Source of the DNA: DATEAV01 sp964575425
GTDB taxonomy: Bacteria; Chloroflexota; Anaerolineae; Anaerolineales; E44-bin32
Length of the DNA: 64,000 nucleotides
Direction of reading: 5' to 3'
Assembly: GCA_964575425.1 (NCBI GenBank)
Contig: CAZNRD010000003.1
Span: 52,799-116,798, forward strand
Below, in pieces: positions 18,112 through 25,397 of the stretch. The position numbers and the translations under genes are program-made. A model generated the notes under the pieces. That model did no database searches. It saw only the letters and a list, made by a program, of their open reading frames with translations, and was not told the DNA's origin. The stretch's first letter is position 1. Every line of letters starts with the position of its first letter.

Positions 18112-19838
18112 CAGCGGCCTGTCTTCACCGCCTGCGCATGCCGCAGCAGGTCGGCGGCGCTTTCCTGCGTCGCCTCGCCCGCTCCGCCCAGCATCTGGGC
18201 CAGTTCCGCGACGCGCGCCTCACCGTGCAGCGGGCGCAGGGTCGTCACCGTCCGCCCCTTGCGCACCACCTTCTCCACCTTCAGGTGCTGGTCGCCGAAG
18301 GCGGCCAACTGCGGAAGGTGTGTGATGCACAGCACCTGGTGCTGACGCGCCAGCTGCCACAGCTTCTGACCAACCACCGCGCCCACCCGACCACCGATGC
18401 CTTGATCGATTTCGTCAAAGATCAGCGTCGGGGTACGGTCGGCGCGCGCCAGCACGCCTTTCAGCCCCAGCATCAAGCGCGAGGTCTCGCCACCCGAGGC
18501 AATCTTCACCAGGGGCTTCAGCCCCTCGCCGGGGTTGGGCGCTACGAGGAACTCCACCCGGTCAAGCCCGGTCGATCCAAAGGCAAAGCGCGTGCCCCCC
18601 ACCGGCACTCCGGAAGGCTCTTCCTCCCAGCACAAGTCGACGCCGAAGCGAGCGCCGGCCATGCGCAGGTCTTCCAGCTCCTCCTCCACCGCCTGCGCCA
18701 GTCGACCGCTCGCCTCCCGCCGTACCTGCGAGAGCCGCTGCCCGATGTCCGCCAGGCGCGCCAGAAGCGCCTGTTCCTCGCTCTCCAGCGCCTGCAGCCG
18801 CTCCTCAGCATGGGTGATTGATTCCAGTTCGTTCCTTGCTCTCCCGGCATAGGCCAGGATGTCCTCGATGCTGTCCCCGTACTTGCGCTGCAGCGAGCGA
18901 ATCAACCCAATGCGCTCCTCGACCTCATCCAGGCGGCGCGGGTTGAACTCGATCCCCTCCCGGTACAGACGAACCCGCCGCGCTACCTCACCGACCTGCT
19001 CCAGGAGGACCTGGGCCTCCTCTCGCAGGGCAGCCATCGACCCATCGACGCGCGCCAGCGAGGCCAGCGCCTCGGCGGCCCGTCCCAGCAGGTCAGTTGC
19101 CGGTGCCGTCTGGTCAACGCTCTCGTCGAGCGCGGCAATCGCTTTCTGAGCGAGTTCAGCCAACTGCTCGGCATTCGCCAGCCGGGTGCGCTCCTCAAGC
19201 AGCTCCATTTCCTCCCCCGGCCGGAGCGCCGCAGCCTCGATCTCGTTGATCTGGAAGGCGAGCATCTCAGCCCGACGTGCGGCCTCCCGCTCACTCTGGC
19301 GCAGCGCGGCCAGCTCAGACCGCACGCGGTTCAGCGCCTCACAGCCCGCCGCAAACACCTGACGAACCTCGTCAGCCTGCGCGTAGCGATCCAGCAAGGT
19401 CAAGTGCTCACGCACCCGCAACAGGCTCAAGTGTTCCGACTGACCATGCACGTCCACCAGCAACTCGCCGAGCTCCTTCAGCAGCGAGAGGTTGACCACC
19501 CGCCCGTTGGCGCGGCACAGGCTGCGGCCTTCACGCCGAATCTCTCGGGAGACGACCAGCGTGTCGGGGTCTTCGAGCAGGCCCTCGGCCTCGAGCTTGC
19601 GCCGCACTTCGTCCCCCGCCGCCCCCTGGAGGTGGAAGGTGGCATCGATCAGCGCAGAAGCGGCGCCACTGCGAATGGCCGCCGTCTCCCCGCGGCCGCC
19701 GAGGACGATTTCCACGGCGTCGATCAGAATCGACTTGCCCGCACCCGTCTCCCCGGTCAACACCACGAAACCCGGCGCCAGATCCAGCCGCAACTGGTCG
19801 ATAATTGCGAAGTCACGAATGTGGAGCTCGGTCAGCAT
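18111..19838 (-). CDS. recN: DNA repair protein RecN
   Basis: 575 residues, an SMC-like ATPase for double-strand break repair. Walker A is GETGAGKS at 29-36, followed by the typical ILIDAVEIVLGGRG. Two coiled-coil arms span about 150-370 (many RLANAEQLAELAQ-type heptads). The signature region is FGSTGLDRVEFLVAPNPGE, then LARADRTPTLIFDEIDQGIGG with Walker B at about 472, and CITHLPQLAAFGDQHL. It is the last gene of the leftward nucleic-acid cluster, 9 nt after the B-box gene. Confidence 0.96.
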   Translation of the reverse strand: MLTELHIRDFAIIDQLRLDLAPGFVVLTGETGAGKSILIDAVEIVLGGRGETAAIRSGAASALIDATFHLQGAAGDEVRRKLEAEGLLEDPDTLVVSREIRREGRSLCRANGRVVNLSLLKELGELLVDVHGQSEHLSLLRVREHLTLLDRYAQADEVRQVFAAGCEALNRVRSELAALRQSEREAARRAEMLAFQINEIEAAALRPGEEMELLEERTRLANAEQLAELAQKAIAALDESVDQTAPATDLLGRAAEALASLARVDGSMAALREEAQVLLEQVGEVARRVRLYREGIEFNPRRLDEVEERIGLIRSLQRKYGDSIEDILAYAGRARNELESITHAEERLQALESEEQALLARLADIGQRLSQVRREASGRLAQAVEEELEDLRMAGARFGVDLCWEEEPSGVPVGGTRFAFGSTGLDRVEFLVAPNPGEGLKPLVKIASGGETSRLMLGLKGVLARADRTPTLIFDEIDQGIGGRVGAVVGQKLWQLARQHQVLCITHLPQLAAFGDQHLKVEKVVRKGRTVTTLRPLHGEARVAELAQMLGGAGEATQESAADLLRHAQAVKTGR

Positions 19839-19847
19839 GGCCAGCGG

Positions 19848-20381
19848 CTACAGGCGAATTCCTCGCAGGCGGTAGTACAGCGAGCCGATTGCCACTGCTC
19901 CAATCCCGAGCGGCCACAGCCCCGCCACTGCGGCACTGCCTAGGACGGCGAGATCAGCGCCGGCGGCAACAGCCGCCGCCCCTCCCGTGAGCGGCAGTAC
20001 CACGTGGGGGAGCAAACCGACGGCGCCGCCTGCCGCCGCGGCCGCTGGAAGATGACGACTGCGCCGGCGCCGCACTGCCCAACGCACAACCTCGGCCACA
20101 GCACCCCCCACCACTGGCGCAACCAGCAGCCCCCAGAAGGAGAGGAAGCTCAGCACTCCCGCCCCCAGCCCAATCCCGACCGCGGCCACCACGCTGGCAA
20201 TCAAGTAATCGGCCTTGCCGGCGGTCTCAAACACCGCCTGCTGGCCCCGCACGCACTCCCGGCAGCGGTAGCCCACCGCCGTCTGCACCGCGCAGCGGCT
20301 GCAGATCGGCTTGCCGCAGCGGTTGCAGCGCAGGCCGGTTTCGCGGTCGGGGTGGTTGGCGCAGGTGAGGGCCTGGCTCAC
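19848..20381 (-). CDS. B-box-type zinc finger membrane protein
   Basis: 177 residues. The N-terminus is a cysteine-rich B-box-like zinc site (C-A-N-H-P, C-N-R-C-G-K-P-I-C-S-R-C, Y-R-C-R-E-C), followed after residue 50 by three or four hydrophobic helices rich in Ala, Gly and Val. Proteins of this plan are common in Chloroflexota but have no known function. I chose GTG 20381 because it overlaps the NAD kinase stop as GTGA, a sign of translational coupling; the frame is open a further 36 nt upstream. Confidence 0.75.
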   Translation of the reverse strand: MSQALTCANHPDRETGLRCNRCGKPICSRCAVQTAVGYRCRECVRGQQAVFETAGKADYLIASVVAAVGIGLGAGVLSFLSFWGLLVAPVVGGAVAEVVRWAVRRRRSRHLPAAAAAGGAVGLLPHVVLPLTGGAAAVAAGADLAVLGSAAVAGLWPLGIGAVAIGSLYYRLRGIRL

Positions 20382-21247
20382 TCGACTCTTCCTGGTGTTG
20401 CCCCCCGGCTCATGCACGAGGCAATGTGTGGGTAGAAGTAGCCACGGTCTCCAATGCGCACGAACAGGACGGTGTGGTCACTGGCTCGCAGCAGCACCTG
20501 ATCGCCGCTCTCCAACCGCACCGGCATCTGGCCGTCGGCGCTGAGGGCCGCCTCGTGGTCGGTGTGCACCGTCACTCGCACCTGGGAACCTTCGTCGAGC
20601 ACAAAGGCTCGTTCTATCGTCAGGTGAGCCGCCACGGGGATGATCAGGATGTTTCGCAATTCCGGCGGCAGAATCGGCCCTCCTGCTGCCAGCGCGTAGG
20701 CGGTCGAGCCAGTGGCCGTGGCGACGATCAGCGCGTCGGCAACGTAGGTGGTCAGGTAGCGGCCATCGATCTCCGCCACCAGCTCCACCGGCCGCATCAT
20801 CTCCCCCCTGCCGATGACGCACTCATTGAGCACCTCCCAATCGCTCATCATACGACCCCCGTGGAGGTGGTCGGCTCGCAGCATCATCCGCCGTTCCAGC
20901 CAGTAGTCCCCGCGCAGCACGCGGTCCAGGGCAGGCTGCCACCGATCCGGTCCGACTTCGATGAGGAATCCAAATCGGCCGAGGTTGATCCCCAGTATCG
21001 GCACCGCAACCGGCGCGCACAAATGGCCGGCGCGGAGCATGGTTCCGTCGCCACCGAGGGCCAGCAGCAGGTCGAATTCCCCGTCCCGCATCCGCACCCG
21101 CAGCTCTTCATCGTAAAGCGAACCGGTGGCGGCAGCGACCCCCCTGTCTCCCAGGTAGCCTACAATCTCCGGGCAGAGCGCCTCTGCTTCGGGCATCTGA
21201 GGGTGGGAGGCGATTGCCACTCGCTGGGGAGCCGGAAGGGGTGTCAC
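20378..21247 (-). CDS. nadK: NAD kinase
   Basis: 289 residues; makes NADP from NAD and ATP (or polyphosphate). The GGDG motif is in LLLALGGDGTMLRAGH, followed by LGINLGRFGFL, the NE pair in LNECVIGRG, and ATATGSTAYALAAGGPI. I chose GTG 21247: the family N-terminal strand (PQRVAIASHP) starts nine residues later, and there is no ribosome site, but a TATAAT box lies 7 nt upstream, which suggests a leaderless transcript in addition to read-through from the upstream genes. Its placement next to recN is a conserved bacterial arrangement. Confidence 0.93.
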   Translation of the reverse strand: MTPLPAPQRVAIASHPQMPEAEALCPEIVGYLGDRGVAAATGSLYDEELRVRMRDGEFDLLLALGGDGTMLRAGHLCAPVAVPILGINLGRFGFLIEVGPDRWQPALDRVLRGDYWLERRMMLRADHLHGGRMMSDWEVLNECVIGRGEMMRPVELVAEIDGRYLTTYVADALIVATATGSTAYALAAGGPILPPELRNILIIPVAAHLTIERAFVLDEGSQVRVTVHTDHEAALSADGQMPVRLESGDQVLLRASDHTVLFVRIGDRGYFYPHIASCMSRGATPGRVE

Positions 21248-21254
21248 GGTGCCT

Positions 21255-21260
21255 ATTATA
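21255..21260 (-). promoter_or_regulatory. -10 box just before the nadK start
   Basis: TATAAT on the minus strand with 7 nt between it and the GTG of nadK. This spacing would put the transcript start on or next to the first codon. No -35 at standard spacing is seen. Confidence 0.45.
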
Positions 21261-21284
21261 TGCGCAGCCTCTCTCTCAGGCGGG

Positions 21285-21794
21285 CTAGTCAAGGCGCTGA
21301 TCGCACGCGGCCTGGTAGCCGCAGGCGCGGCAGCGCCGCCGCTCCCCATGCGAGCGCGATGGCGCAGCCTCGCCCGCGGCCTGGATCGCGCCCACCAGCG
21401 CCCGCATGCGACGCTCCAGGCCCGGGTTGTAGTCAATGACGAAGCTCTGATCCGCGTACTTGATCACTCCGTAGGCTGGCCGGATGCCGTATGCTGCTTC
21501 GACCAGCGCACAGTAGCCAGCCAACTGTAATACGTGCGACTCATAAGGCTCTGCCGGGGCCTCCCCCGATTTGACCTCCACCGGAATGGTCTGCCTTCTG
21601 CGACGCACCAGGTAATCGGGCCTCCCGACCAACCCCAGATCCCAATCAGACAGCGGCCTCTTCGGTCTCGCGAAGTCCTGCCCATCGATCATAATAACCC
21701 GCCCCGGGGGCAGACCGAGCCATTGCTGCTGACGGCGCGCGATCCATAGGAGCAGCACGCCAATCACAAGCATCGTCAGCGCGAGCAAATGCAT
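21285..21794 (-). CDS. Cas4-like PD-(D/E)XK nuclease, C-terminal half
   Basis: 169 residues. One TM helix at about 3-22 (LLALTMLVIGVLLLWIA) is followed by a Cas4/Dna2-type nuclease core: GRPDYLVRRRRQTIPVEVKSG gives the catalytic D and the E-V-K, then LQLAGYCALVEAAYG (a motif with conserved Q and Y), VIKYADQSFVIDYN, and the C-terminal C-x2-C-x5-C (CRACGYQAAC) that would hold three ligands of an iron-sulphur cluster. The fourth cysteine and the N-terminal helices of Cas4 lie in the preceding gene, which is in the same frame and separated only by one TGA directly before this ATG. No CRISPR array or other cas gene is nearby. Confidence 0.8.
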   Translation of the reverse strand: MHLLALTMLVIGVLLLWIARRQQQWLGLPPGRVIMIDGQDFARPKRPLSDWDLGLVGRPDYLVRRRRQTIPVEVKSGEAPAEPYESHVLQLAGYCALVEAAYGIRPAYGVIKYADQSFVIDYNPGLERRMRALVGAIQAAGEAAPSRSHGERRRCRACGYQAACDQRLD

Positions 21795-22040
21795 TCAGCG
21801 ACCCATCTGCAGGAAAAGGCTGATCACCGCGACGACAGCCGCGGCCATCACCAGGGTGAAGCCGATCCGCCGCAGCCAACCCGCGGCCGCCACCTGGCAC
21901 CCGTGCCGGCGGTGGCTCTCGCTGCCCTCCTCCATCGTGCGCTCATTCGAGGATGTATCCCCCCGCTGGGCATACCACCATGCCCGCTGGCAGAAAGCGA
22001 ATTGGCAGATCTCTGAGGCCCGCACAATCCGGGGAGGCAC
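21795..22040 (-). CDS. Cas4-like nuclease, N-terminal half with TM helix
   Basis: 81 residues from GTG 22040, 3 nt after the translin-like gene. It begins VRASEICQFAFCQRAWWYAQRG, the N-terminal cysteine and aromatic motif of Cas4/Dna2 nucleases, continues with MEEGSESHRRHG (the E-x-G...H of the family), and ends in a TM helix (about 56-77, GFTLVMAAAVVAVISLFL). It then stops at TGA, and the next codon in the same frame is the ATG of the C-terminal half. Together they would make a Cas4-like nuclease with an inserted two-helix membrane hairpin. Either two subunits are made, or the TGA is a mutation or sequence error. Confidence 0.72.
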   Translation of the reverse strand: MPPRIVRASEICQFAFCQRAWWYAQRGDTSSNERTMEEGSESHRRHGCQVAAAGWLRRIGFTLVMAAAVVAVISLFLQMGR

Positions 22041-22043
22041 GGG

Positions 22044-22679
22044 TCAACCGGGCTTGAGTCTGGTCTCGACTGCCTTGAGCGCCGACTTCAGCTCCGCCTG
22101 CTGCAGGCTGGTGGTCAGGTCCCCGCGGGTTCGCTCCACCACCCCACGCACCATGTCGGTGGTTCGGCGCAGGTTGCCGGTGATGGCATCGGGGAAGTCG
22201 ACCGTGACCAGCAGCCCGTAGATGTCATCCATGGCGCTGAGCAGGCGCTCAGCTTCCTGACTGTGCCCGTGGCGGAGGATGTCCAGCGTGCGCCGGCGGA
22301 GCTCTCCGGCCGCCTCGCCCAGGCCGCCGAGGTAGGCGGCATATTCCACCTCCAGGGTTTCTGGGGCGGGCAGGGGCTCATCGCCGACCAGCGCGCGGAT
22401 GATGTGGGCCTCGGCGTACTCCTTCAGTGCATCCTGGGTGTAGCCGGCGTGATAGAGGTCCGGATACGCGGCCAGCTCTTCGCGCAGCCGCTGCACCAGG
22501 ACATACGCCTCTTGCAGGTGCCGCTGCGCCTCGGCGCGTTCCTCGCGGTGCACCGCACGTATGGCATTGGCACAGTGACGGATGAGAGTGCGCGAGACCT
22601 GGAGGGCGGCATCCCGCGCCGCATTCTTCTCCTCCAGGTGTTGTCGGATGCGGTCACCGATGGCGTCTAGGTTGTCCAT
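22044..22679 (-). CDS. Translin-family protein
   Basis: 211 residues, almost all helical, matching the translin/TRAX family of nucleic-acid binding proteins. Diagnostic stretches are YAEAHIIRALVGDEPLPAPE, the EYAAYLGGLGEAAGELRRRT block (the GLxDxxGELxR region of translins), and the C-terminal GNLRRTTDMVRGVVERTRGDL. Translins bind single-stranded DNA and RNA, and some (TRAX) are RNases; the acidic TRAX residues were not clearly located. It lies between DUF3467 and the Cas4-like genes with 3-nt gaps and so should be co-translated with them. GACGGAGG precedes the ATG. Confidence 0.82.
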   Translation of the reverse strand: MDNLDAIGDRIRQHLEEKNAARDAALQVSRTLIRHCANAIRAVHREERAEAQRHLQEAYVLVQRLREELAAYPDLYHAGYTQDALKEYAEAHIIRALVGDEPLPAPETLEVEYAAYLGGLGEAAGELRRRTLDILRHGHSQEAERLLSAMDDIYGLLVTVDFPDAITGNLRRTTDMVRGVVERTRGDLTTSLQQAELKSALKAVETRLKPG

Positions 22680-22682
22680 CGC

Positions 22683-23015
22683 TCATGGTCCTCCGTCGCC
22701 ATCGCCCAGCGGCGGGCGAAAAAGCTGATCGGCCAGCGATGATCCCTCGGGCACGACGATGGGGCCGAACTGGGTTTCGAAGCGCGCCAGGTTGTCGCCC
22801 AGGGCCTTCAGCAGGAGCTTGGCATTCAGCGGGGTCATCACCACCCGGGCTCGCACGCGCGCGTCCGTCACCTGGGGCATCACCTGCGCCAAATCCAGGA
22901 CGACTTCCGAGGCCGAGTGCGTGATGACAACGAAGTTGATGTACATGGGCTGCAGGTCCGCGGGCAAACTGACTGCCACGCGCCCTGGCTGGGGAGGAGT
23001 AGGCTGAGGGCTCAT
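22683..23015 (-). CDS. DUF3467 domain protein
   Basis: 110 residues. The core MYINFVVITHSASEVVLDL... ARVVMTPLNAKLLLKALGDNLARFETQFGPI matches DUF3467, a small family of unknown function. The first 18 residues are Pro/Gln-rich and likely disordered; the end is Gly/Asp-rich. The ATG follows GGAGG at 6 nt. It lies downstream of ssb and a strong hairpin, and 3 nt before the translin-like gene. Confidence 0.8.
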   Translation of the reverse strand: MSPQPTPPQPGRVAVSLPADLQPMYINFVVITHSASEVVLDLAQVMPQVTDARVRARVVMTPLNAKLLLKALGDNLARFETQFGPIVVPEGSSLADQLFRPPLGDGDGGP

Positions 23016-23037
23016 CCGTGCCTCCGGCAGTCGCGCA

Positions 23038-23070
23038 TGCGCCCTCAGCCCTCGGAGGGCTGAGGGCGCA
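23038..23070 (-). terminator. Long hairpin between ssb and the DUF3467 gene
   Basis: A 16-bp near-perfect inverted repeat: TGCGCCCTCAGCCCTC (23038-23053) against GAGGGCTGAGGGCGCA (23055-23070). No T-run follows on the minus strand, so it may be a partial terminator or an mRNA processing or stability element that lowers expression of the downstream genes relative to ssb. Confidence 0.6.
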
Positions 23071-23084
23071 CCGCGGCGTGCGTG

Positions 23085-23498
23085 CTAGAAGGGGATGTCG
23101 TCTTCTGCTGTCGGTCCGCCAACCTCCCCCTCGTCGGTTACCAGCCCGGCCTCCTCGCGTCCACCAAGGAAGCGCACGGTCTGCGCGGTGACCTCGAATG
23201 AGGCGCGCGCCGCGCCATCCTGCCCGGTCCAGATGCGCGGGTTGCCGTTTTCATCCGGCGTCAGGCGCCCCTCGACCAGCACCTGCCGTCCCTTGCGCAG
23301 GTACTGGTGACAGGTCTCCGCCTGTTTGCCCCAAACGGCCACCCGGAACCAGACCGTTTCCTTGACCTGGTTGCCGCTGCTGTCGGTGTAGGTGCGGTTG
23401 GTGGCCACCGACAGGTTGGTGACGGCCTGGCCGCTGGGCGTGTAACGCATCTCTGGATCACGGCCCAGGTTACCAACGAGAATCACTTTGTGAAACAT
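23085..23498 (-). CDS. ssb: Single-stranded DNA-binding protein
   Basis: 137 residues. The OB fold begins MFHKVILVGNLGRDPEMRYTPSG and contains ETVWFRVAVWGKQAE and YLRKGRQVLVEGRL. The acidic C-terminal tip ends in DDIPF, the usual peptide for binding partner proteins such as repair enzymes. AAAGGAGTT precedes the ATG. It is transcribed from the strong promoter at 23585-23613 with an untranslated leader of about 80 nt. Confidence 0.96.
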   Translation of the reverse strand: MFHKVILVGNLGRDPEMRYTPSGQAVTNLSVATNRTYTDSSGNQVKETVWFRVAVWGKQAETCHQYLRKGRQVLVEGRLTPDENGNPRIWTGQDGAARASFEVTAQTVRFLGGREEAGLVTDEGEVGGPTAEDDIPF

Positions 23499-23511
23499 GG
23501 GGAACTCCTTT

Positions 23512-23574
23512 CCGATGGGGGCCTATTCACGTACCGGCCCAGGCGGCCGGGACAGTCTCTCGTTCTCCCATCGG
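23512..23574 (-). promoter_or_regulatory. Inverted repeat in the ssb 5' leader
   Basis: The 8-nt arms CCGATGGG (23512-23519) and CCCATCGG (23567-23574) enclose the leader; the proximal arm touches the ribosome site of ssb. A second GC-rich hairpin (around 23534-23552) lies inside. It could be a leader structure that controls ssb translation. Confidence 0.4.
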
Positions 23575-23584
23575 CTCTAGAACA

Positions 23585-23613
23585 ATTGTACTACTACTTG
23601 TCATCGGTGTCAA
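23585..23613 (-). promoter_or_regulatory. Promoter of ssb
   Basis: On the minus strand TTGACA (23608-23613), a 17-nt spacer, and TACAAT (23585-23590): a near-consensus housekeeping promoter. The start would be near 23578. Confidence 0.85.
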
Positions 23614-23689
23614 GACCCGGCCGGACCACCAGGGCGGGCTGCATCGGCAACCTCGAGGGCGTGGGAAAGCGTCCGGCAGCCTGCCCTGG

Positions 23690-23955
23690 AGCCAAGCCAG
23701 GGGACGAACTTCTCCGTCGGGCGGCTGCAGGGCACGCTCCCCGGCGAGCTCTGGCGCACATCTGCACTGCCCCGCACGCAGTGCGGTGGAAGTGTCCGGT
23801 ACCGTCGGCGGTCCTTCACCGGCGCAGCGGCCATGCAAGTGGCTCTCGATCGCTACCTGGACCTCTACAACAACCGTTGGTGCCATCAGGGTTACCGGAC
23901 CCAGGGCCGAACACATGGCGAGATTTTCCTGGCCCGTGGAGGCAGGAGTGACTAG
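23690..23955 (+). pseudogene. Transposase remnant (IS481-like integrase C-terminus)
   Basis: The plus-strand frame that ends at TAG 23953-23955 reads QGTNFSVGRLQGTLPGE, then after a divergent stretch YRRRSFTG and LDRYLDLYNNRWCHQGYRTQ, GRTHGEIFLA. This is the C-terminal end of the integrase core of IS481-type transposases (TNxxVxRLQGT ... YNxxRxHQGYRTxGRTP). No start, no upstream catalytic D-D and no inverted repeats were found, so it is a decayed fragment of about 90 codons. The rest of the 23614-24000 gap holds nothing I recognise. Confidence 0.72.
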
Positions 23956-24000
23956 CAACGGCCAATCCAAAGCGTCAACACCTATCCGGTATGGGACAGC

Positions 24001-25290
24001 CTAGCCGCGCAGTGGAATGGCGATGGTGAAAGTCGCCCCCTGGTCATGTCCCGGGCTTTCTGCCCAGGCGCGACCGCCGTGCGCCCTGGCGATGGCCCGC
24101 ACGATCGCCAGCCCAAGGCCCATTCCTCCGTGGCGCCGTCGCATGTGCTCCTCGACCTGGTAGAAGCGATCGAAGATCCTCTCCAGCTCTTCCCCGGGAA
24201 TGCCTGGCCCATCGTCCCGCACCCGCAACCAGGCTTCGGTCCCCCTGCGCTCCAATTCCAGCCAGATGTGGCCCTGTGCCGGGGTGAAGCGCATGGCGTT
24301 GTTGAGCAGGTTGGTCAGTGCCATGGACAACTTGGGGGCGTCGACCACGGCCTCGAGCGGCTCTTCCGGCAGGCGCAGTATCAGGCTCTGCCCTTTGGCC
24401 TGCACCATGTCGAACACCTCTTCATAGGCGGCCCGGGCGATGGGGGCCAGCGGCTGCAACACCAAGTTGACCTCCGCCGTCCCCAGGTGCAGCAGGTTCA
24501 TGTTGGTCATGTCTTCGATCAGGGCACGCATGCGCAGCGCAGAGTTCAGCACCGCGGCGGCGTGCTCGGAGGCAGCGGCGTCGGCCTCCTCCTTCAGGAT
24601 GGAGGCATAGCCCAGAATCACGCCCAACGGGGTCCTCAGTTCGTGGGAGGCGATAGCGATGAAATCGCTCTTCAGCCGGTCGAGCTTCCCCAGCTCATCG
24701 TAGGCTCGCTGCAGGGCTTCGAGGAGGCGGGCATTGTGCAAGGCCACGGCGGCCTGCGAGGCAATAATCTGCAGCGTCTGCACGTCGGACTCGGTGAAGG
24801 CGCCGTTGCGCTTGTTCACTGCCTCCAGCACTCCCGTGACTCTCTCGCGGATGCGCATGGGCACTCCGACGAGCGACCGCGTCTGGAAGTGAATCCGCTC
24901 CCCCACCTCGCGAAAGTGCCGCTGGTCTGTTGCCACCTCATTGATGATCAGGGGCCGGTCTTCACGGAAGATCGTCCCGGCGATGGAGCCTTCCAGCGGT
25001 ACCGGGATTCCTGCCAGCTCGCCCGGGTCAGAGCCTGTGGCGGCGGCGAAGTACAGATTATGGGTGTTCTCGTCTACCAGCAGAATGGAGGCGGCCTCGC
25101 TCTCCAACAGGTCGGCGGCTGAGCTGATAATGAAACGCAGCAGGCGGTCTGGCTCGAGCGTGGAGTTGAGGGTGACGCTGATCTCGACCAGGCGCGCCAG
25201 GCGGAAGATCATCTGCCGCAGCTCTTCGACCTCCACCGACCCGGAGCCGGCCATGGCCCAAGTGTATGCAAGAAGGGTTTGGTTGTCCAT
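24001..25290 (-). CDS. GAF-domain sensor histidine kinase
   Basis: 429 residues without TM helices. A GAF domain covers about 40-190 (LLESEAASILLVD, then RSLVGVPMRIRERVTGVLEAVN), HisKA about 205-270 with H216 in IAIASHELRTPLG, and HATPase about 310-428 with NLLNNAMRFTP, DDGPGIP and GMGLGLAI. It probably senses a small cytoplasmic ligand or redox signal. The start at 25290 has no ribosome site; the next ATG is 25254, just before the conserved coiled region, and both are possible. It is divergent from dnaN with 107 nt between starts. No adjacent response regulator. Confidence 0.87.
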   Translation of the reverse strand: MDNQTLLAYTWAMAGSGSVEVEELRQMIFRLARLVEISVTLNSTLEPDRLLRFIISSAADLLESEAASILLVDENTHNLYFAAATGSDPGELAGIPVPLEGSIAGTIFREDRPLIINEVATDQRHFREVGERIHFQTRSLVGVPMRIRERVTGVLEAVNKRNGAFTESDVQTLQIIASQAAVALHNARLLEALQRAYDELGKLDRLKSDFIAIASHELRTPLGVILGYASILKEEADAAASEHAAAVLNSALRMRALIEDMTNMNLLHLGTAEVNLVLQPLAPIARAAYEEVFDMVQAKGQSLILRLPEEPLEAVVDAPKLSMALTNLLNNAMRFTPAQGHIWLELERRGTEAWLRVRDDGPGIPGEELERIFDRFYQVEEHMRRRHGGMGLGLAIVRAIARAHGGRAWAESPGHDQGATFTIAIPLRG

Positions 25291-25328
25291 ACGACCGCAG
25301 GGGCAGCCCTACCCGGAGCCGCTCCGCG

Positions 25329-25357
25329 TTGCCTCCGCCGTACCTTCGTTGTATACT
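25329..25357 (+). promoter_or_regulatory. Promoter of dnaN
   Basis: TTGCCT (25329-25334) and TATACT (25352-25357) with a 17-nt spacer, about 35 nt of leader before the dnaN ATG. Confidence 0.65.
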
Positions 25358-25397
25358 ACCCGCCTGCATCGACACCCACCCTCAAGGACTCGGCTCC

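Noticed and set aside
21285..22040. CRISPR-Cas locus because of the Cas4-like nuclease
   Set aside because: No direct repeat array, no cas1, cas2 or effector genes nearby; Cas4-like nucleases also occur outside CRISPR.
23527..23970. 147-residue minus-strand frame upstream of ssb
   Set aside because: It covers the ssb promoter and the antisense of the transposase remnant, and has no domain.
25291..25397. Replication origin next to dnaN
   Set aside because: No cluster of DnaA boxes or AT-rich unwinding region and no dnaA gene; parS indicates only origin proximity.
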